The notes beneath the pieces were generated by a model. That model saw only the letters and a program-made list of their open reading frames with translations. It did not search any database and had not been told where the DNA came from. A DNA stretch of 64,000 bases from positions 199,337 to 263,336 of the forward strand of contig NZ_FMCW01000002.1 of assembly GCF_900091595.1 (NCBI RefSeq). The letters run 5' to 3'. The position numbers and the translations under genes are program-made. Below are positions 50,823-59,885 of the stretch, piece by piece. Numbering within the stretch: position 1 is the first letter of the stretch; each line of letters opens with the position of its first letter. The stretch is from Micromonospora haikouensis. GTDB taxonomy: Bacteria > Actinomycetota > Actinomycetes > Mycobacteriales > Micromonosporaceae.

Positions 50823-50880
50823 GGGTGAGAAGGGGACCCTTCTCTACCGCAGGCGTTAACAAGGGGCCCTTCCTTGCACA
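50823..50880. repeat. GGGCCC-armed extragenic palindrome, copy E7
   Basis: On the minus strand it reads GTGCAAGGAAGGGCCCCTTG, TTAACGCCTGCGGTAGAG, AAGGGTCCCCTTCTCACC. It is the only copy that sits within what looks like an operon, between the binding-protein and ATPase genes, and could lower expression of the downstream genes relative to the binding protein. Confidence 0.85.
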
Positions 50881-50923
50881 GCGCCCGCCCCGAGACCACC
50901 CAGCCACCACAGGAGAGGACGCC

Positions 50924-51997
50924 ATGATCGATGTCACGCTGGAGTCGGTGAGCAAGCGCTTCGCGCGCGGCGGCGACACCGCCGCCGTGGCCGACGTCGA
51001 CATCACCATCGCCGCCGGGGAGTTCTTCACCCTGCTCGGCCCGAGCGGCTGCGGCAAGACCACCACCCTGCGCATGGTGGCCGGGTTCTACTTCCCCACC
51101 TCCGGCCGGATCCGGTTCGGCACGGAGGACGTCACCCGGCGTCCGCCGAACAAGCGCGACACCGGCATGGTGTTCCAGAACTACGCGCTCTTCCCGCACC
51201 TGTCCGTCGCGCAGAACGTCGCGTACGGGCTGAAGATCCGCAAGGTCGGCCGCGCCGAGTCGAGGCGGCGCGTCGAGGAGGCCCTCGGCCAGGTGCACCT
51301 CGCCGGGTACGGCGACCGGCGCATCGACGAGCTCTCCGGCGGCCAGCAGCAGCGGGTGGCCCTGGCCCGCGCCCTGGTGATCCGGCCGAAGACCCTGCTG
51401 CTCGACGAGCCGCTGTCCAACCTCGACGCGAAGCTGCGCGAGGAGACCCGCACGGAGATCCGCCGCATCCAGCAGGAGGCCGGCACCACCGGCATCTACG
51501 TCACCCACGACCAGGCCGAGGCGATGGCCATGTCGGACCGGATCGCGGTCATGCAGGCGGGCCGGGTGCAGCAGATCGGCGCGCCGCAGGAGATCTACCA
51601 CCGCCCGGCGACGAGCTTCGTCGCCCGGTTCATCGGGCGCAGCAACGTGCTCACCCTGCCCGTGCAGGGCGCCACGGAACGGACCGTGACGGTGGGGCTG
51701 CCCGGCGGCGGCGAGATCGACGTGCCGGCCCCGGCCGACCACGGGCTGCGCCAGGGCGAGACCGCCCAGGTGTCGGTGCGCCCCGAGCACATCGGCCTCA
51801 CCTCCACCACGGAGGCGGGCGCGCTGCCCGGCCGCATCGCCGAGCTGGAGTTCACCGGGATGGCCACCAACCTGGTCGTCGACACCGCCGGGGAGCGCAT
51901 GCAGGTGGCCGCCGTCGACGTGCCGGCCGGCATCGCCGTCGGCGACCAGGTCGGGCTGCGGCTCAACCGGGACCGGATGTGGGTGGTGCGTCCGTGA
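50924..51997 (+). CDS. ABC importer ATPase (PotA/FbpC-like)
   Basis: A 357-residue ATPase: Walker A LGPSGCGKTTTLRM, Q-loop VFQNYALFPH, signature LSGGQQQRVALARAL, Walker B TLLLDEPLSNLD, switch His in YVTHDQAEA. A C-terminal TOBE-type regulatory domain (from residue ~240) is present. AGGAGAGGAC precedes the ATG. Its stop overlaps the permease start (GTGA). It powers import together with the fused permease and the lipoprotein upstream. Confidence 0.95.
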   Translation: MIDVTLESVSKRFARGGDTAAVADVDITIAAGEFFTLLGPSGCGKTTTLRMVAGFYFPTSGRIRFGTEDVTRRPPNKRDTGMVFQNYALFPHLSVAQNVAYGLKIRKVGRAESRRRVEEALGQVHLAGYGDRRIDELSGGQQQRVALARALVIRPKTLLLDEPLSNLDAKLREETRTEIRRIQQEAGTTGIYVTHDQAEAMAMSDRIAVMQAGRVQQIGAPQEIYHRPATSFVARFIGRSNVLTLPVQGATERTVTVGLPGGGEIDVPAPADHGLRQGETAQVSVRPEHIGLTSTTEAGALPGRIAELEFTGMATNLVVDTAGERMQVAAVDVPAGIAVGDQVGLRLNRDRMWVVRP

Positions 51998-53787
51998 CCA
52001 CCATCCCCGCCACCCCGGGCCCGGCCACCGTCGCGCCGGTCACGAAGGAGCCGACGCCGCCGCCGGGCCCGCGCCGCCGGCTGGCCGACCGGTTCGCCGG
52101 GGGCACCGGCTCCCGCTGGTTCCCGTACGTGCTGGTCTTCCCGCTCGCGCTGGTCCTCTTCGGGTACGTCGTGCAGCCCATGTTCGCCACCTTCGCCGAG
52201 AGCGTCGGCGTGGACGGGGTGGAGAACTACGGCAGCTTCCTCACCGGCGGCGGGGTGGCCCGGTCGTCGCTGGTCACCTCGCTGATCATCTCGGCGGCCA
52301 GCGTGCTGCTCTGCGGGATCGTCGGCGTGGCGATGGCGTTCCTGCTCAAGCGCTTCTCGTTCCCCGGCCGCAAGCTGATCGAGGCGATCATCCTGGTGCC
52401 GGCGGCCCTGCCGCCGCTGATCGGGGCGATCTCGTTCCAGCTCCTCTACAGCGAGACCGGCATCCTGCCGCGCGGCCTGCAGCAGCTCTTCGGCGCGGAG
52501 AATCCGGTGCTGCCGTTCAGCGGCATCGCCGGGGTGCTGGTGGTGCACACGTTCACCATGTACCCGTACTTCTACCTGTCCGCCTCCGCCGCCCTCGGCG
52601 GGATGGACCCGTCGGTGGAGGAGGCCGCCTACAACCTGGGCGCCGGGCGGGTGCGGGTGTGGCGCACGGTGCTGCTGCCGATGCTCACCCCGGCGCTGGT
52701 GTCGGCGTCGCTGCTGGTGTTCATGACGTCCCTGGCGTCGTACACCGCCCCGCTGCTGTTCGGGGTGGACCAAACGATGACCATGCAGATCTACATCAAC
52801 CGCACCAACGGCGACCTGCCGATGGCGTCGACCTACGCCTCGGTGCTCGGCGTCGTCTCGGTGCTGTTCCTGCTCGGCATGCGCTGGTACGAGGGGCGGC
52901 GCAGCTACCGCTCCCAGTCCAAGGGCGTCGCCGCCCACCGGCGGGAGATCACCAACCCGCTCGGCCGGTGGCTCGCCCTGGCCGCGTCCCTGCTGGCCAC
53001 GGCCGTGCTGCTCGCGCCGGTGGCGACGATCGCCCTGGTGGCGTTCTCCCGGGACGGCTCGTGGACCACCGAGGTGATCCCCGCGCAGTACACGATGCAG
53101 AACTTCGTCACGATCTTCGCGGAGCCGAGGGCGTTCCAGCCGATCCTCAACTCGCTCAAGATGAGCCTCATCGCCACCGTCGCCTGCGTCGTGGTCGGCG
53201 TGCTCATCGCGTACGCGGTGCGCCGGCTGGACTTCCGCGGCCGGGGCCTGCTGGACGTGGCGGTCATGCTGGCCTGGGCGCTGCCCGGCACGGTGGTGGC
53301 GATCAACCTCATCTCGGCGTTCAGCACCGGCAACGCGTTCAGCTTCGGGCAGGTGCTCATCGGCACCTTCTGGATCATGCCGCTGGCGTACTTCGTGCGG
53401 TTCCTGCCGCTGGTCTTCCGCTCCAGCTCGGCCGCCCTGGCGCAGCTCGACCCGTCGCTGGAGGAGGCCGCCCGCAACCTCGGGGCGTCCTGGTGGCGGG
53501 CGTTCGGCACGGTCACCCTGCGGCTGATGCTGCCGGGCGTGCTGGCCGGCGCGCTGCTCGCCTTCGTGCACGGGGTCGGCGAGTTCGTCGCCTCGGTGCT
53601 CATCTACACCTCGGAGACCGCGCCCATCTCTGTGGAGATCAACAACCGGATGTACTCGTTCGAGGTCGGCACCGCCGCCGCGTACGGCATGCTCCAGGTG
53701 GTCCTGATCTTCGTGGTGATGGTGGTCTCCGGCCGCTTGGAGGGCGGCCGACGCTCGACCCGGGAGGCGGCGCGATGGACGGCGTGA
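51994..53787 (+). CDS. Fused two-domain ABC importer permease
   Basis: A 597-residue permease carrying two BPD-transport domains in tandem, about twelve helices. The coupling-helix motifs EEAAYNLGAGRVRVWRTVLL (first half) and EEAARNLGASWWRAFGTVTL (second half) are clear. Such fused permeases are common in Fe(III) and phosphonate importers and replace a heterodimer. The start overlaps the ATPase stop and the end overlaps the creatininase gene by 13 bp. Confidence 0.93.
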   Translation: MTTIPATPGPATVAPVTKEPTPPPGPRRRLADRFAGGTGSRWFPYVLVFPLALVLFGYVVQPMFATFAESVGVDGVENYGSFLTGGGVARSSLVTSLIISAASVLLCGIVGVAMAFLLKRFSFPGRKLIEAIILVPAALPPLIGAISFQLLYSETGILPRGLQQLFGAENPVLPFSGIAGVLVVHTFTMYPYFYLSASAALGGMDPSVEEAAYNLGAGRVRVWRTVLLPMLTPALVSASLLVFMTSLASYTAPLLFGVDQTMTMQIYINRTNGDLPMASTYASVLGVVSVLFLLGMRWYEGRRSYRSQSKGVAAHRREITNPLGRWLALAASLLATAVLLAPVATIALVAFSRDGSWTTEVIPAQYTMQNFVTIFAEPRAFQPILNSLKMSLIATVACVVVGVLIAYAVRRLDFRGRGLLDVAVMLAWALPGTVVAINLISAFSTGNAFSFGQVLIGTFWIMPLAYFVRFLPLVFRSSSAALAQLDPSLEEAARNLGASWWRAFGTVTLRLMLPGVLAGALLAFVHGVGEFVASVLIYTSETAPISVEINNRMYSFEVGTAAAYGMLQVVLIFVVMVVSGRLEGGRRSTREAARWTA

Positions 53788-54728
53788 CGACACCGGCCGG
53801 CGACCACGTGGCCGCCTGGCTCGCCCACGGCGGGCTGGTCCCGGTCGCCCGGGTCCCCGGCGGGGAGCTGGCGGCGGTCGCCGCCGCGGCCGACTTCGCG
53901 GTGCTGCCGGTCGGCGCGGTCGAGTGGCACGGCCCGCACCTGCCGCTGGGCACCGACCTGATCCTCGCCGAGGGCTTCGCCGCCGAGAGCGCGCAGGCCT
54001 CCGCAGACGGCGCGGCCTCGTCCGGCGGCGGGACCCCGGACGAGGCCGCGCCCCCGGCGGCGGGCCCGCGCGGGGTGCTCTTCCCCGCCGTCGCGTACGC
54101 CGCCTGCCCCGGCCAGACCCGGCCGTGGCCCGGCACCGTGGCGATCCGGCCGGAGATCGCCGTGGGCTACCTCGCCGACGTGATCGAGGGCATCGTGGCG
54201 GCCGGCTTCCCCCGGCTGCTGATCGTCAACGGGCACGACGCCAACATGTCCACCGTCCGGGCCGCCATGGAGTGGGTGTCCGGCCGGCGCACGGCGAGCC
54301 TGCTGCTGGTCAACTGGTTCCAGCTCGTCACCCCCGCCGAGACCACCGAGCTGTACGGGCCGCAGGTCTCCCGCGGCCACGGCGGCGCGTACGAGACGTC
54401 CGGGGTGCTCGGGTTCGACCCCGGCGCGGTCCGGCTCGGCGCGGTCGACGACCTCCCGCCGAAGCCGAAGCTGCCGGTGACCCACCCGTACGTGCTGGTG
54501 GAGTCCCGGCCCGACCCGTGGCAGGGCTGGTCCGGGCACGTCTCGCTGGCCGACGAGCCCGCCGGCCGGCGGGTGCGCGAGCTGGCCGGGACGCGGCTGC
54601 GGGAGGTCGTCGCCGCCTGGGTGGCCGCCGCCCCGCCCGCCCCGCCCACCGCCGACCCGCTGCCGGACTCGCCGCCCGACGTCGGTCCGCTGCCGGACTC
54701 GCCGCCCGCCGAGGGGGAGCCGTCGTGA
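53775..54728 (+). CDS. Creatininase-family amidohydrolase
   Basis: A 317-residue metal hydrolase. The family motif GAVEWHGPHLPLGTDL provides metal ligands Glu50, His52 and Asp61, followed by VNGHDANM and RGHGGAYETSGVL. An insert of about 20 residues (SADGAASSGGGTPDEAAPP) and a Pro-rich tail with a duplicated PLPDSPP are unusual for the family. Members open cyclic amides or cleave formamides (creatinine, mycofactocin, riboflavin precursors). In this cluster it likely opens or trims an imported nitrogen compound. GGGAGGCGGCGCG precedes the ATG, which lies inside the permease gene end. Confidence 0.87.
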   Translation: MDGVTTPAGDHVAAWLAHGGLVPVARVPGGELAAVAAAADFAVLPVGAVEWHGPHLPLGTDLILAEGFAAESAQASADGAASSGGGTPDEAAPPAAGPRGVLFPAVAYAACPGQTRPWPGTVAIRPEIAVGYLADVIEGIVAAGFPRLLIVNGHDANMSTVRAAMEWVSGRRTASLLLVNWFQLVTPAETTELYGPQVSRGHGGAYETSGVLGFDPGAVRLGAVDDLPPKPKLPVTHPYVLVESRPDPWQGWSGHVSLADEPAGRRVRELAGTRLREVVAAWVAAAPPAPPTADPLPDSPPDVGPLPDSPPAEGEPS

Positions 54729-55687
54729 CCGTCGACCGGGGACTCGACATCGTCGACTTCCACCTGCACTTCCGCATCGCGGCCGACCCGACGATCCAGG
54801 CGTGCGAGCACGCCGCCGGGATGCACCCCGGCGGGGAGCACGAGCGGGCCGTCCGCGCCGCCGGCTCCGCCCCGTACGCGGCGAAGTGGCGGCGGGCGTG
54901 GGCCTTCGCCGACCCGGAGCCCCCGGCGCAGCGCTGGGAGGACGAGGCGGACCGGTGGGCCGAGGAGCTGCGCCGGGTCAACGTGCGGCGGGCCGTGTTC
55001 GTCACCGGCGGCGGCAACGACACCGTCGCCGACGTCGTCGACCGCCACCCCGACCTGCTGCTCGGCCTCGCCCACCACGACCCGTACTCCCCGGGGGCCG
55101 CCGCCGAGCTGGAACGCGCCGTCACCGAATGCGGCCTGCGCGGGCTGAAGCTGTTCGCCCCGCTGCTGCGCGGCCCCCTCGACCACGCCGACCTCGACCC
55201 GCTCTGGGCGACCGCCCAGCGCCTCGGCGTGCCCGTGCTGATCCACATCGGGCACTACGGCAGCGCGGGCGGGCTGAGCTTCGGCCGGCACGGTGGCCCC
55301 GACGAGCTGGCCCGGATGGCCCGGCGCTTTCCCGAGCTGGCCGTCGTGGTGCCGCACTTCGGCGTCCAGCACGTGCAGGACCTGCTCTTCGCCGCCTGGG
55401 GCTGCCCGAACATCCACGTCGACACGTCCGGCTCCAACCAGTGGGTGCGCTGGATGCCCTACAAGCTGACGCTGGAGGACCTGTTCCGGCGCTGCTACGA
55501 GACCATCGGCCCGCACCGCATCGTCTACGGCAGCGACTCGTCGTGGTTCCCGCGCGGCTACGTCACCCGTTACCTCGACGACCAGCTCCGCGTCTGCCAC
55601 GAGCTGGGCCTGCCCGACGACCACCTGCGTGCGATCTTCGCCGGCAACGCCGAGCGCCTGCTCGGCCTGGACACCACGACCGGCTGA
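54725..55687 (+). CDS. Amidohydrolase (TIM-barrel, family 2 type)
   Basis: A 320-residue protein of the amidohydrolase-2 (ACMSD/resorcylate decarboxylase-like) group. The first strand motif DFHLHFR gives His13 and His15; later come LKLFAPLLRGPLDH, LIHIGHYGS, VVPHFGVQHV and the C-terminal acid YGSDSSWFPRGY. It may hydrolyse an amide or cleave a C-C bond, depending on metal. GTG start overlapping the creatininase stop (GTGA), with GAGGGGGAG upstream. Confidence 0.88.
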   Translation: MTVDRGLDIVDFHLHFRIAADPTIQACEHAAGMHPGGEHERAVRAAGSAPYAAKWRRAWAFADPEPPAQRWEDEADRWAEELRRVNVRRAVFVTGGGNDTVADVVDRHPDLLLGLAHHDPYSPGAAAELERAVTECGLRGLKLFAPLLRGPLDHADLDPLWATAQRLGVPVLIHIGHYGSAGGLSFGRHGGPDELARMARRFPELAVVVPHFGVQHVQDLLFAAWGCPNIHVDTSGSNQWVRWMPYKLTLEDLFRRCYETIGPHRIVYGSDSSWFPRGYVTRYLDDQLRVCHELGLPDDHLRAIFAGNAERLLGLDTTTG

Positions 55688-55761
55688 CGTCCCGGGCGCG
55701 GCGAGCGGCGTCGCGCCTGCCCCACGTCCGCGGCCGGCACCGGAAGGAAGCAGAGACCCTG

Positions 55762-57219
55762 ATGAGCACACCCGCGCTGACCACCTACCAGCGGCACCAC
55801 CTGCGGCCCACGTACGACCACCACGTCGGGCGGCTCTTCCCGGCGATGGTGCGGGCCAGCCAGGCGCACGTGGTGATGCTGACCGAGCAGGGGCTGATCC
55901 CCGCCGAGCGGGGCGCCCGGCTGCTGCGCGGGCTGGCGGAGCTGCGCGCCGACACCAGCGCTGCGCCGCCGTTCGACGGCACCTTCGAGGACACGTACTA
56001 CCTGCTGGAGAAGCGGCTGGCCGCCGCGTGCGGCGTGCCGGCGTCCGAGCTGGACGTGCAGATGGCCCGCAGCCGCAACGACCTCGACGCCGGGGTGTTC
56101 CGGATGCTGCTGCGCGACCAGCTCGTCGGCGTCCTCGACCGGGTGCTCGCCACCGGGGCCACCGCCCTGGCCGCCGCCGACCGGTACGCCGACGTGGTGA
56201 TCACCGGCTACACCCACCGCCGGCCCGCCCAGCCCACCACCATCGGCCACGCCCTCGCCGGGTACGCCGAGGCCCTCGCGGGCGAGGCCGCCGCCTACGC
56301 CGACCTGATCGACGCGCTCAACGTCTCGCCGCTGGGCTCCTGCGCGTTCGCCGGCACCGACCTGGACATCGACCCGGCCCGGGTGGCGGAACTGCTCGGC
56401 TTCGCCGGCCTGGTCACCAACTCGTACGAGGCGGTGGCCGGCGCGGACCACCTGGTCCGGGTCGGCACGCTCAACGCGCAGGCCCTCGCCACCGGGGCGC
56501 GGCTGGCCCGCACCCTGATGGACTGGCTGAGCTGGCGCTGGGTGACCACCCCCGGCGACTTCACCCAGGGCAGCAGCATCATGCCGCAGAAGCGCAACCC
56601 GGTGGTGCTGGAGCACCTCGTCTCGTACGCCGGCGCGACCGCCGCCGACGCCGCGAGCGTGCTCAACAACGTCGGCGCGGCCTGGTGGGAGGACTCCAAC
56701 AACGCCACCACCGACGTGCAGGTGCGGCTCTGGGAGAGCAACGACCGCACCGACCGGTTCTTCGCCCTGCTCGGCGGCTTCCTCGCCGAGATCGAGCCGC
56801 TGGAGCCGCCGTCGGCGGGGGAGATCGTCGCCTCCGGGGCCACCACCACCGCCGCCGCGGACGCGCTGACCCGGCACGGCGTGCCGTTCCGGGCCGCCCA
56901 CTCGGTGGTCGGCCGGCTGGTCCGCGCCGGTGCCCCCGACACGTGGACCGCCGAGGGCGTCCGCGCGGCGGCGCAGGGCATCACCGACCGGCTCGACGAC
57001 GACGCGATCGCCGACCTGCTCGCCGCCGCCGTCCGCCCCGAGCTGGTGCTCGACCGGGCGCAGGTCGACGGCCCCGGCCGGTGCGCCGTCCGCAACCAGG
57101 TGGCGGCGCTGCGCGGCCACTTCGACACCGTCGCCGGCCGGCTCGCCGCCGTACGGGCCCGGCTCGCCGCCGCCGACACGGCGCTCGACGCCGTCGCCCC
57201 CGAACGGGCCGCCCGGTGA
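55762..57219 (+). CDS. Argininosuccinate lyase homologue (aspartase/fumarase superfamily)
   Basis: A 485-residue lyase. Superfamily motifs are present: ARSRNDLDA (residues 102-110), TGYTHRRPAQP with His152, and the mobile loop GSSIMPQKRNP with the catalytic serine at 271 or 272. Canonical ArgH has ARSRNDQ and GYTHLQ, so two substrate-contact positions differ. It most likely splits an N-substituted aspartate into fumarate and an amine, not necessarily arginine. Placement in an import/catabolic operon instead of an arginine operon supports a different substrate, for example of the ethylenediamine-disuccinate lyase type. GAAGGAAGC precedes the ATG. Confidence 0.88.
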   Translation: MSTPALTTYQRHHLRPTYDHHVGRLFPAMVRASQAHVVMLTEQGLIPAERGARLLRGLAELRADTSAAPPFDGTFEDTYYLLEKRLAAACGVPASELDVQMARSRNDLDAGVFRMLLRDQLVGVLDRVLATGATALAAADRYADVVITGYTHRRPAQPTTIGHALAGYAEALAGEAAAYADLIDALNVSPLGSCAFAGTDLDIDPARVAELLGFAGLVTNSYEAVAGADHLVRVGTLNAQALATGARLARTLMDWLSWRWVTTPGDFTQGSSIMPQKRNPVVLEHLVSYAGATAADAASVLNNVGAAWWEDSNNATTDVQVRLWESNDRTDRFFALLGGFLAEIEPLEPPSAGEIVASGATTTAAADALTRHGVPFRAAHSVVGRLVRAGAPDTWTAEGVRAAAQGITDRLDDDAIADLLAAAVRPELVLDRAQVDGPGRCAVRNQVAALRGHFDTVAGRLAAVRARLAAADTALDAVAPERAAR

Positions 57220-57253
57220 GCGCGCGCGCCACCACGACCGAGGGGACCGGCGC

Positions 57254-58255
57254 GTGAACCTGCGGCTGGACGGCCCCGCCACCCCGCCCGCCCCGCTGAC
57301 CGGCGACGCGGAGGTGACCGGCGCTGCGCAGGTGACCGGCGACGACGGCGTGCTGCTCGGCATCGACTTCGGCGGCACCAAGATGGCCGTCGGGGTCGCC
57401 GACGCGGCGGGCCGGCTGCTGGCCCGCGAGCGGGTGCCCACGTACGCCGAACGGGGTGCCCCGCAGGCCCTGGACCGCGCCCTGGAGCTGGCCGCGAAGC
57501 TGGTGGGGCAGGCCGGCGGGCCGCTCGCGGCGGCGGGCGTCGCCTCGCCCGGGGTGGTCCGGCCCGACGGCATCGACCTGGCCCCGAACGTGCCCGGCTG
57601 GGACCGGCTGCGGCTGGCCGACGCGGTGCGCGACCGGCTCGGCGCGCCCGTCGTCGCCGTCGACAACGACCTGAACGCCGCCGCCCTGGCCGAGCTGCGC
57701 CTCGGCGCGCTCCGCGACGCCGACCCCGGCCTGGTCGTCGGCATCGGCACCGGCGTCGCGGCGGCGCTCACCGTGCGCGGTGCCGTGCTGCCCGGCCACC
57801 ACGGGGCGGCCGGCGAGATCGGGTACGCCGTGGCCGGCGGCCCCTGGCCCGGCACCATGCTGGAGCTGGACTTCTCCGGCCGGGCGCTGGACCGGCTCGC
57901 CGTCGACCTCGGCGTGCCCGGGGCCGCCGCCGGGCTGGCCGCCGCCGCCGCCTCGCCCGGCCCGGCCCGGGACGCGCTGACCGCCCGCGTCGACGAGCTG
58001 GCCCGCCACCTGGTCACCTGCTGCCTGCTGGTCGACCCGCAGCGGGTGGTGCTGGTCGGCGGGGTGGCCGGCAGCGACCTGATCCGTGGCCTGCTCGTCG
58101 AGCGGCTCGCCGCCGTGCTGCCGTACCGGCCGGAGGTGGTGCTCTCCGGCTTCGCCGACGACGCCGCGCTGCTCGGCGCGGTCGTGCTGGCCAGGGAGGC
58201 GGTCCCGACGGCTCCGACGGCCCCGGCAGCCTCGACGGCCCCGGCGGTCAGTTGA
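57254..58255 (+). CDS. ROK-family sugar kinase
   Basis: A 333-residue protein. After a Pro/Ala-rich lead of ~38 residues, the ATP motif LLGIDFGGTKMAVGVAD starts, with VASPGVVRPDGIDLAPNVPG, VAVDNDLNAAALAEL and GHHGAAGEIGYAVAG. The zinc Cys motif is missing (CCLLVDPQRV instead). There is no helix-turn-helix, so it is a kinase rather than a repressor. It probably phosphorylates a sugar or sugar-like product of the pathway. GTG start with GAGGGGACC upstream. Its end overlaps the convergent lipoprotein gene by eight bases. Confidence 0.88.
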   Translation: MNLRLDGPATPPAPLTGDAEVTGAAQVTGDDGVLLGIDFGGTKMAVGVADAAGRLLARERVPTYAERGAPQALDRALELAAKLVGQAGGPLAAAGVASPGVVRPDGIDLAPNVPGWDRLRLADAVRDRLGAPVVAVDNDLNAAALAELRLGALRDADPGLVVGIGTGVAAALTVRGAVLPGHHGAAGEIGYAVAGGPWPGTMLELDFSGRALDRLAVDLGVPGAAAGLAAAAASPGPARDALTARVDELARHLVTCCLLVDPQRVVLVGGVAGSDLIRGLLVERLAAVLPYRPEVVLSGFADDAALLGAVVLAREAVPTAPTAPAASTAPAVS

Positions 58256-58874
58256 CCTGGAACGTCCGCGTCGCGAGCTGATAGGCCGGGAACATGTCCT
58301 CGAACTCGTCGGTGTCCATCCCGCCGAGGGTCAGCAGCACCGGCCCGCCGGCCGGGGTGTCCGCCACCAGCGCCCGCTGCCGGTTCGGGCCGCTGAACTC
58401 GCTGCGCTGCAGGAACGTCGCCTCGACCAGGTCCAGCGGGCCGCGCCGCACCCGCCGGTACTCGATCTCGCTGACCCGGCCGTAGTCGGCGAGGAACCCC
58501 TCCAGCGTGGCGCGGCCGTCCCCGGTGGACCCGTCGGCCGCCCACACCCGCAGGAAGCCCACGCTGCCGGCGGGCTTCGCGTCGACCTCGCAGCGCAGCC
58601 GGGCCCCGCCCAGCGTGATCGTGGCCTCCTCCGCCACCGCCTCGGGCGTCCACCCGGTCGGCAGCGAGAACGTGACCGGCAGCTCGCAGGGGCTGCCGGG
58701 AGCGCCGACGGTGAGGCCGGCCTCGGCGGGGGCCACCTCGTCGTACCAGGGTGGGCCCGTCACCACCGGGGACGGGCCGTAGCTTGTCGCCGCCCGCGTC
58801 CCCTCGTCGGCGCAGCCCGCCGCCGGCACCGTGCAGAGGACGGCCAGCAGGACCGCCCCGATCCGTCGCAACAC
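58248..58874 (-). CDS. Lipoprotein, function unknown
   Basis: A 208-residue lipoprotein. The signal peptide ends at PAAGC. The mature domain has LPVTFSLPTGWTPEAVAEEA, LRCEVDAKPAGSVGFLRVWA and VEATFLQRSEFSGPNRQRAL. This alternation is similar to LpqN/MogR-like secreted domains of actinobacteria, but the match is weak. GTG start at 58874, with GGGGGA upstream. It faces the outer medium or the periplasm-like space. It is convergent with the ROK kinase gene. Confidence 0.75.
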   Translation of the reverse strand: MLRRIGAVLLAVLCTVPAAGCADEGTRAATSYGPSPVVTGPPWYDEVAPAEAGLTVGAPGSPCELPVTFSLPTGWTPEAVAEEATITLGGARLRCEVDAKPAGSVGFLRVWAADGSTGDGRATLEGFLADYGRVSEIEYRRVRRGPLDLVEATFLQRSEFSGPNRQRALVADTPAGGPVLLTLGGMDTDEFEDMFPAYQLATRTFQVN

Positions 58875-59015
58875 CGCTCGAAATCCCCCGTGGTCGTCCA
58901 CACCCGCCCGGTCCACCCCGGACGGGCCGATGGATGGTAACGGTGGGTGGCCAGGTTGGTCGGTGGCGGGGCGGTCCGCGTGACGGTCAGTCGTCGGCGG
59001 GGCCCGGCGGAGCGG

Positions 59016-59732
59016 TCAGTCGGCGGCGGGGCGGTGGGCGCGCAGCATCAGCGACACCCCCGGCAGCGCCCGCACCGGCAGGTGCCGCTCGGCGGTGACG
59101 ACGGCGCGCAGCCCGAGGTTGACCAGCGGGTTCAGCTCGTCCAGGTCGCTGCCGGTGGACTTGCGCCGCCGCCAGGCCGCGACCGGCCGCAGCAGCACGT
59201 TCCAGCTCCACAGCTCGTCGACCACCAGCCCGGCCTTCTCCACCACGGCCCGCAGTGACGCCCGGTCGTAGCGGCGGACGTGACCGACCGCAACGTCGTG
59301 CGCCGACCACAGCGCCATGTCGGCCGGCACGGCGATCAGCGCCACGCCCCCGGGGCGCAGCGTGCGGCGGATCTCGGCGGCGGCCAGGTGGTCCTCGTCG
59401 AAGTGCTCCAGGATGTCGAACGCGGTGACCAGGCCCAGGCTCGCCGACGGCAGCGGCAGGTGCCGGGCGTCGGCCCGGATCACGTCGAGGCCGCGTTCCC
59501 GGGCGACCCCGGCGCCCTCCGCGCTGTATTCCAGCGCCACGGGCTGCCAGCCGTGCGCCCGCAGGACTCGGGTGTTACCGCCGCCGGCCGCGCCGACGTC
59601 GAGCGCCCGCCCGGGGACGTGGCCGGCGGCGGCCAGCCGGCGGAGCGCCCGGGCCAGCAGGACCCGCCGCTCCCGGTACCACCAGTGGGTGTCCTCCAGC
59701 GCGGCGAGCTTGCGGATCTCGGTCGCTTCCAC
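59016..59732 (-). CDS. Class I SAM-dependent methyltransferase
   Basis: A 238-residue methyltransferase. Motif I is ALDVGAAGGGNTRVL; the post-I acid lies in PVALEYSAEG; then IRADARHLPLPSASLGLVTA, FDILEHFDEDHLAAAEI and LRPGGVALIAVPA. The opening LEDTHWWYRERRVLL and the later GHVRRYDRASLRAV fit the family linked with lipid and polysaccharide methylation. The acceptor is unknown. GTG start. The upstream region is composite repeat copy 2. Confidence 0.9.
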   Translation of the reverse strand: MEATEIRKLAALEDTHWWYRERRVLLARALRRLAAAGHVPGRALDVGAAGGGNTRVLRAHGWQPVALEYSAEGAGVARERGLDVIRADARHLPLPSASLGLVTAFDILEHFDEDHLAAAEIRRTLRPGGVALIAVPADMALWSAHDVAVGHVRRYDRASLRAVVEKAGLVVDELWSWNVLLRPVAAWRRRKSTGSDLDELNPLVNLGLRAVVTAERHLPVRALPGVSLMLRAHRPAAD

Positions 59733-59885
59733 GGCATGCTCCTAGCGCGATCTCGGCGAACCTCACCCTAGACGAGCACTCCCGAACCCAGCAGCCAACG
59801 CCCCGCCCTCCCGCCCTCGCCCCCGCCCCGCGCTGTCCCGCGCCCCCGCCCCCGCCCCCGCCCGCGCCGTCCCGCCCCCCGCCCC

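Noticed and set aside
55762..57219. Arginine-biosynthetic argH
   Set aside because: The motifs ARSRNDLDA and GYTHRRP differ from canonical ArgH, and the context is an ABC-transport and hydrolase cluster without other arg genes.
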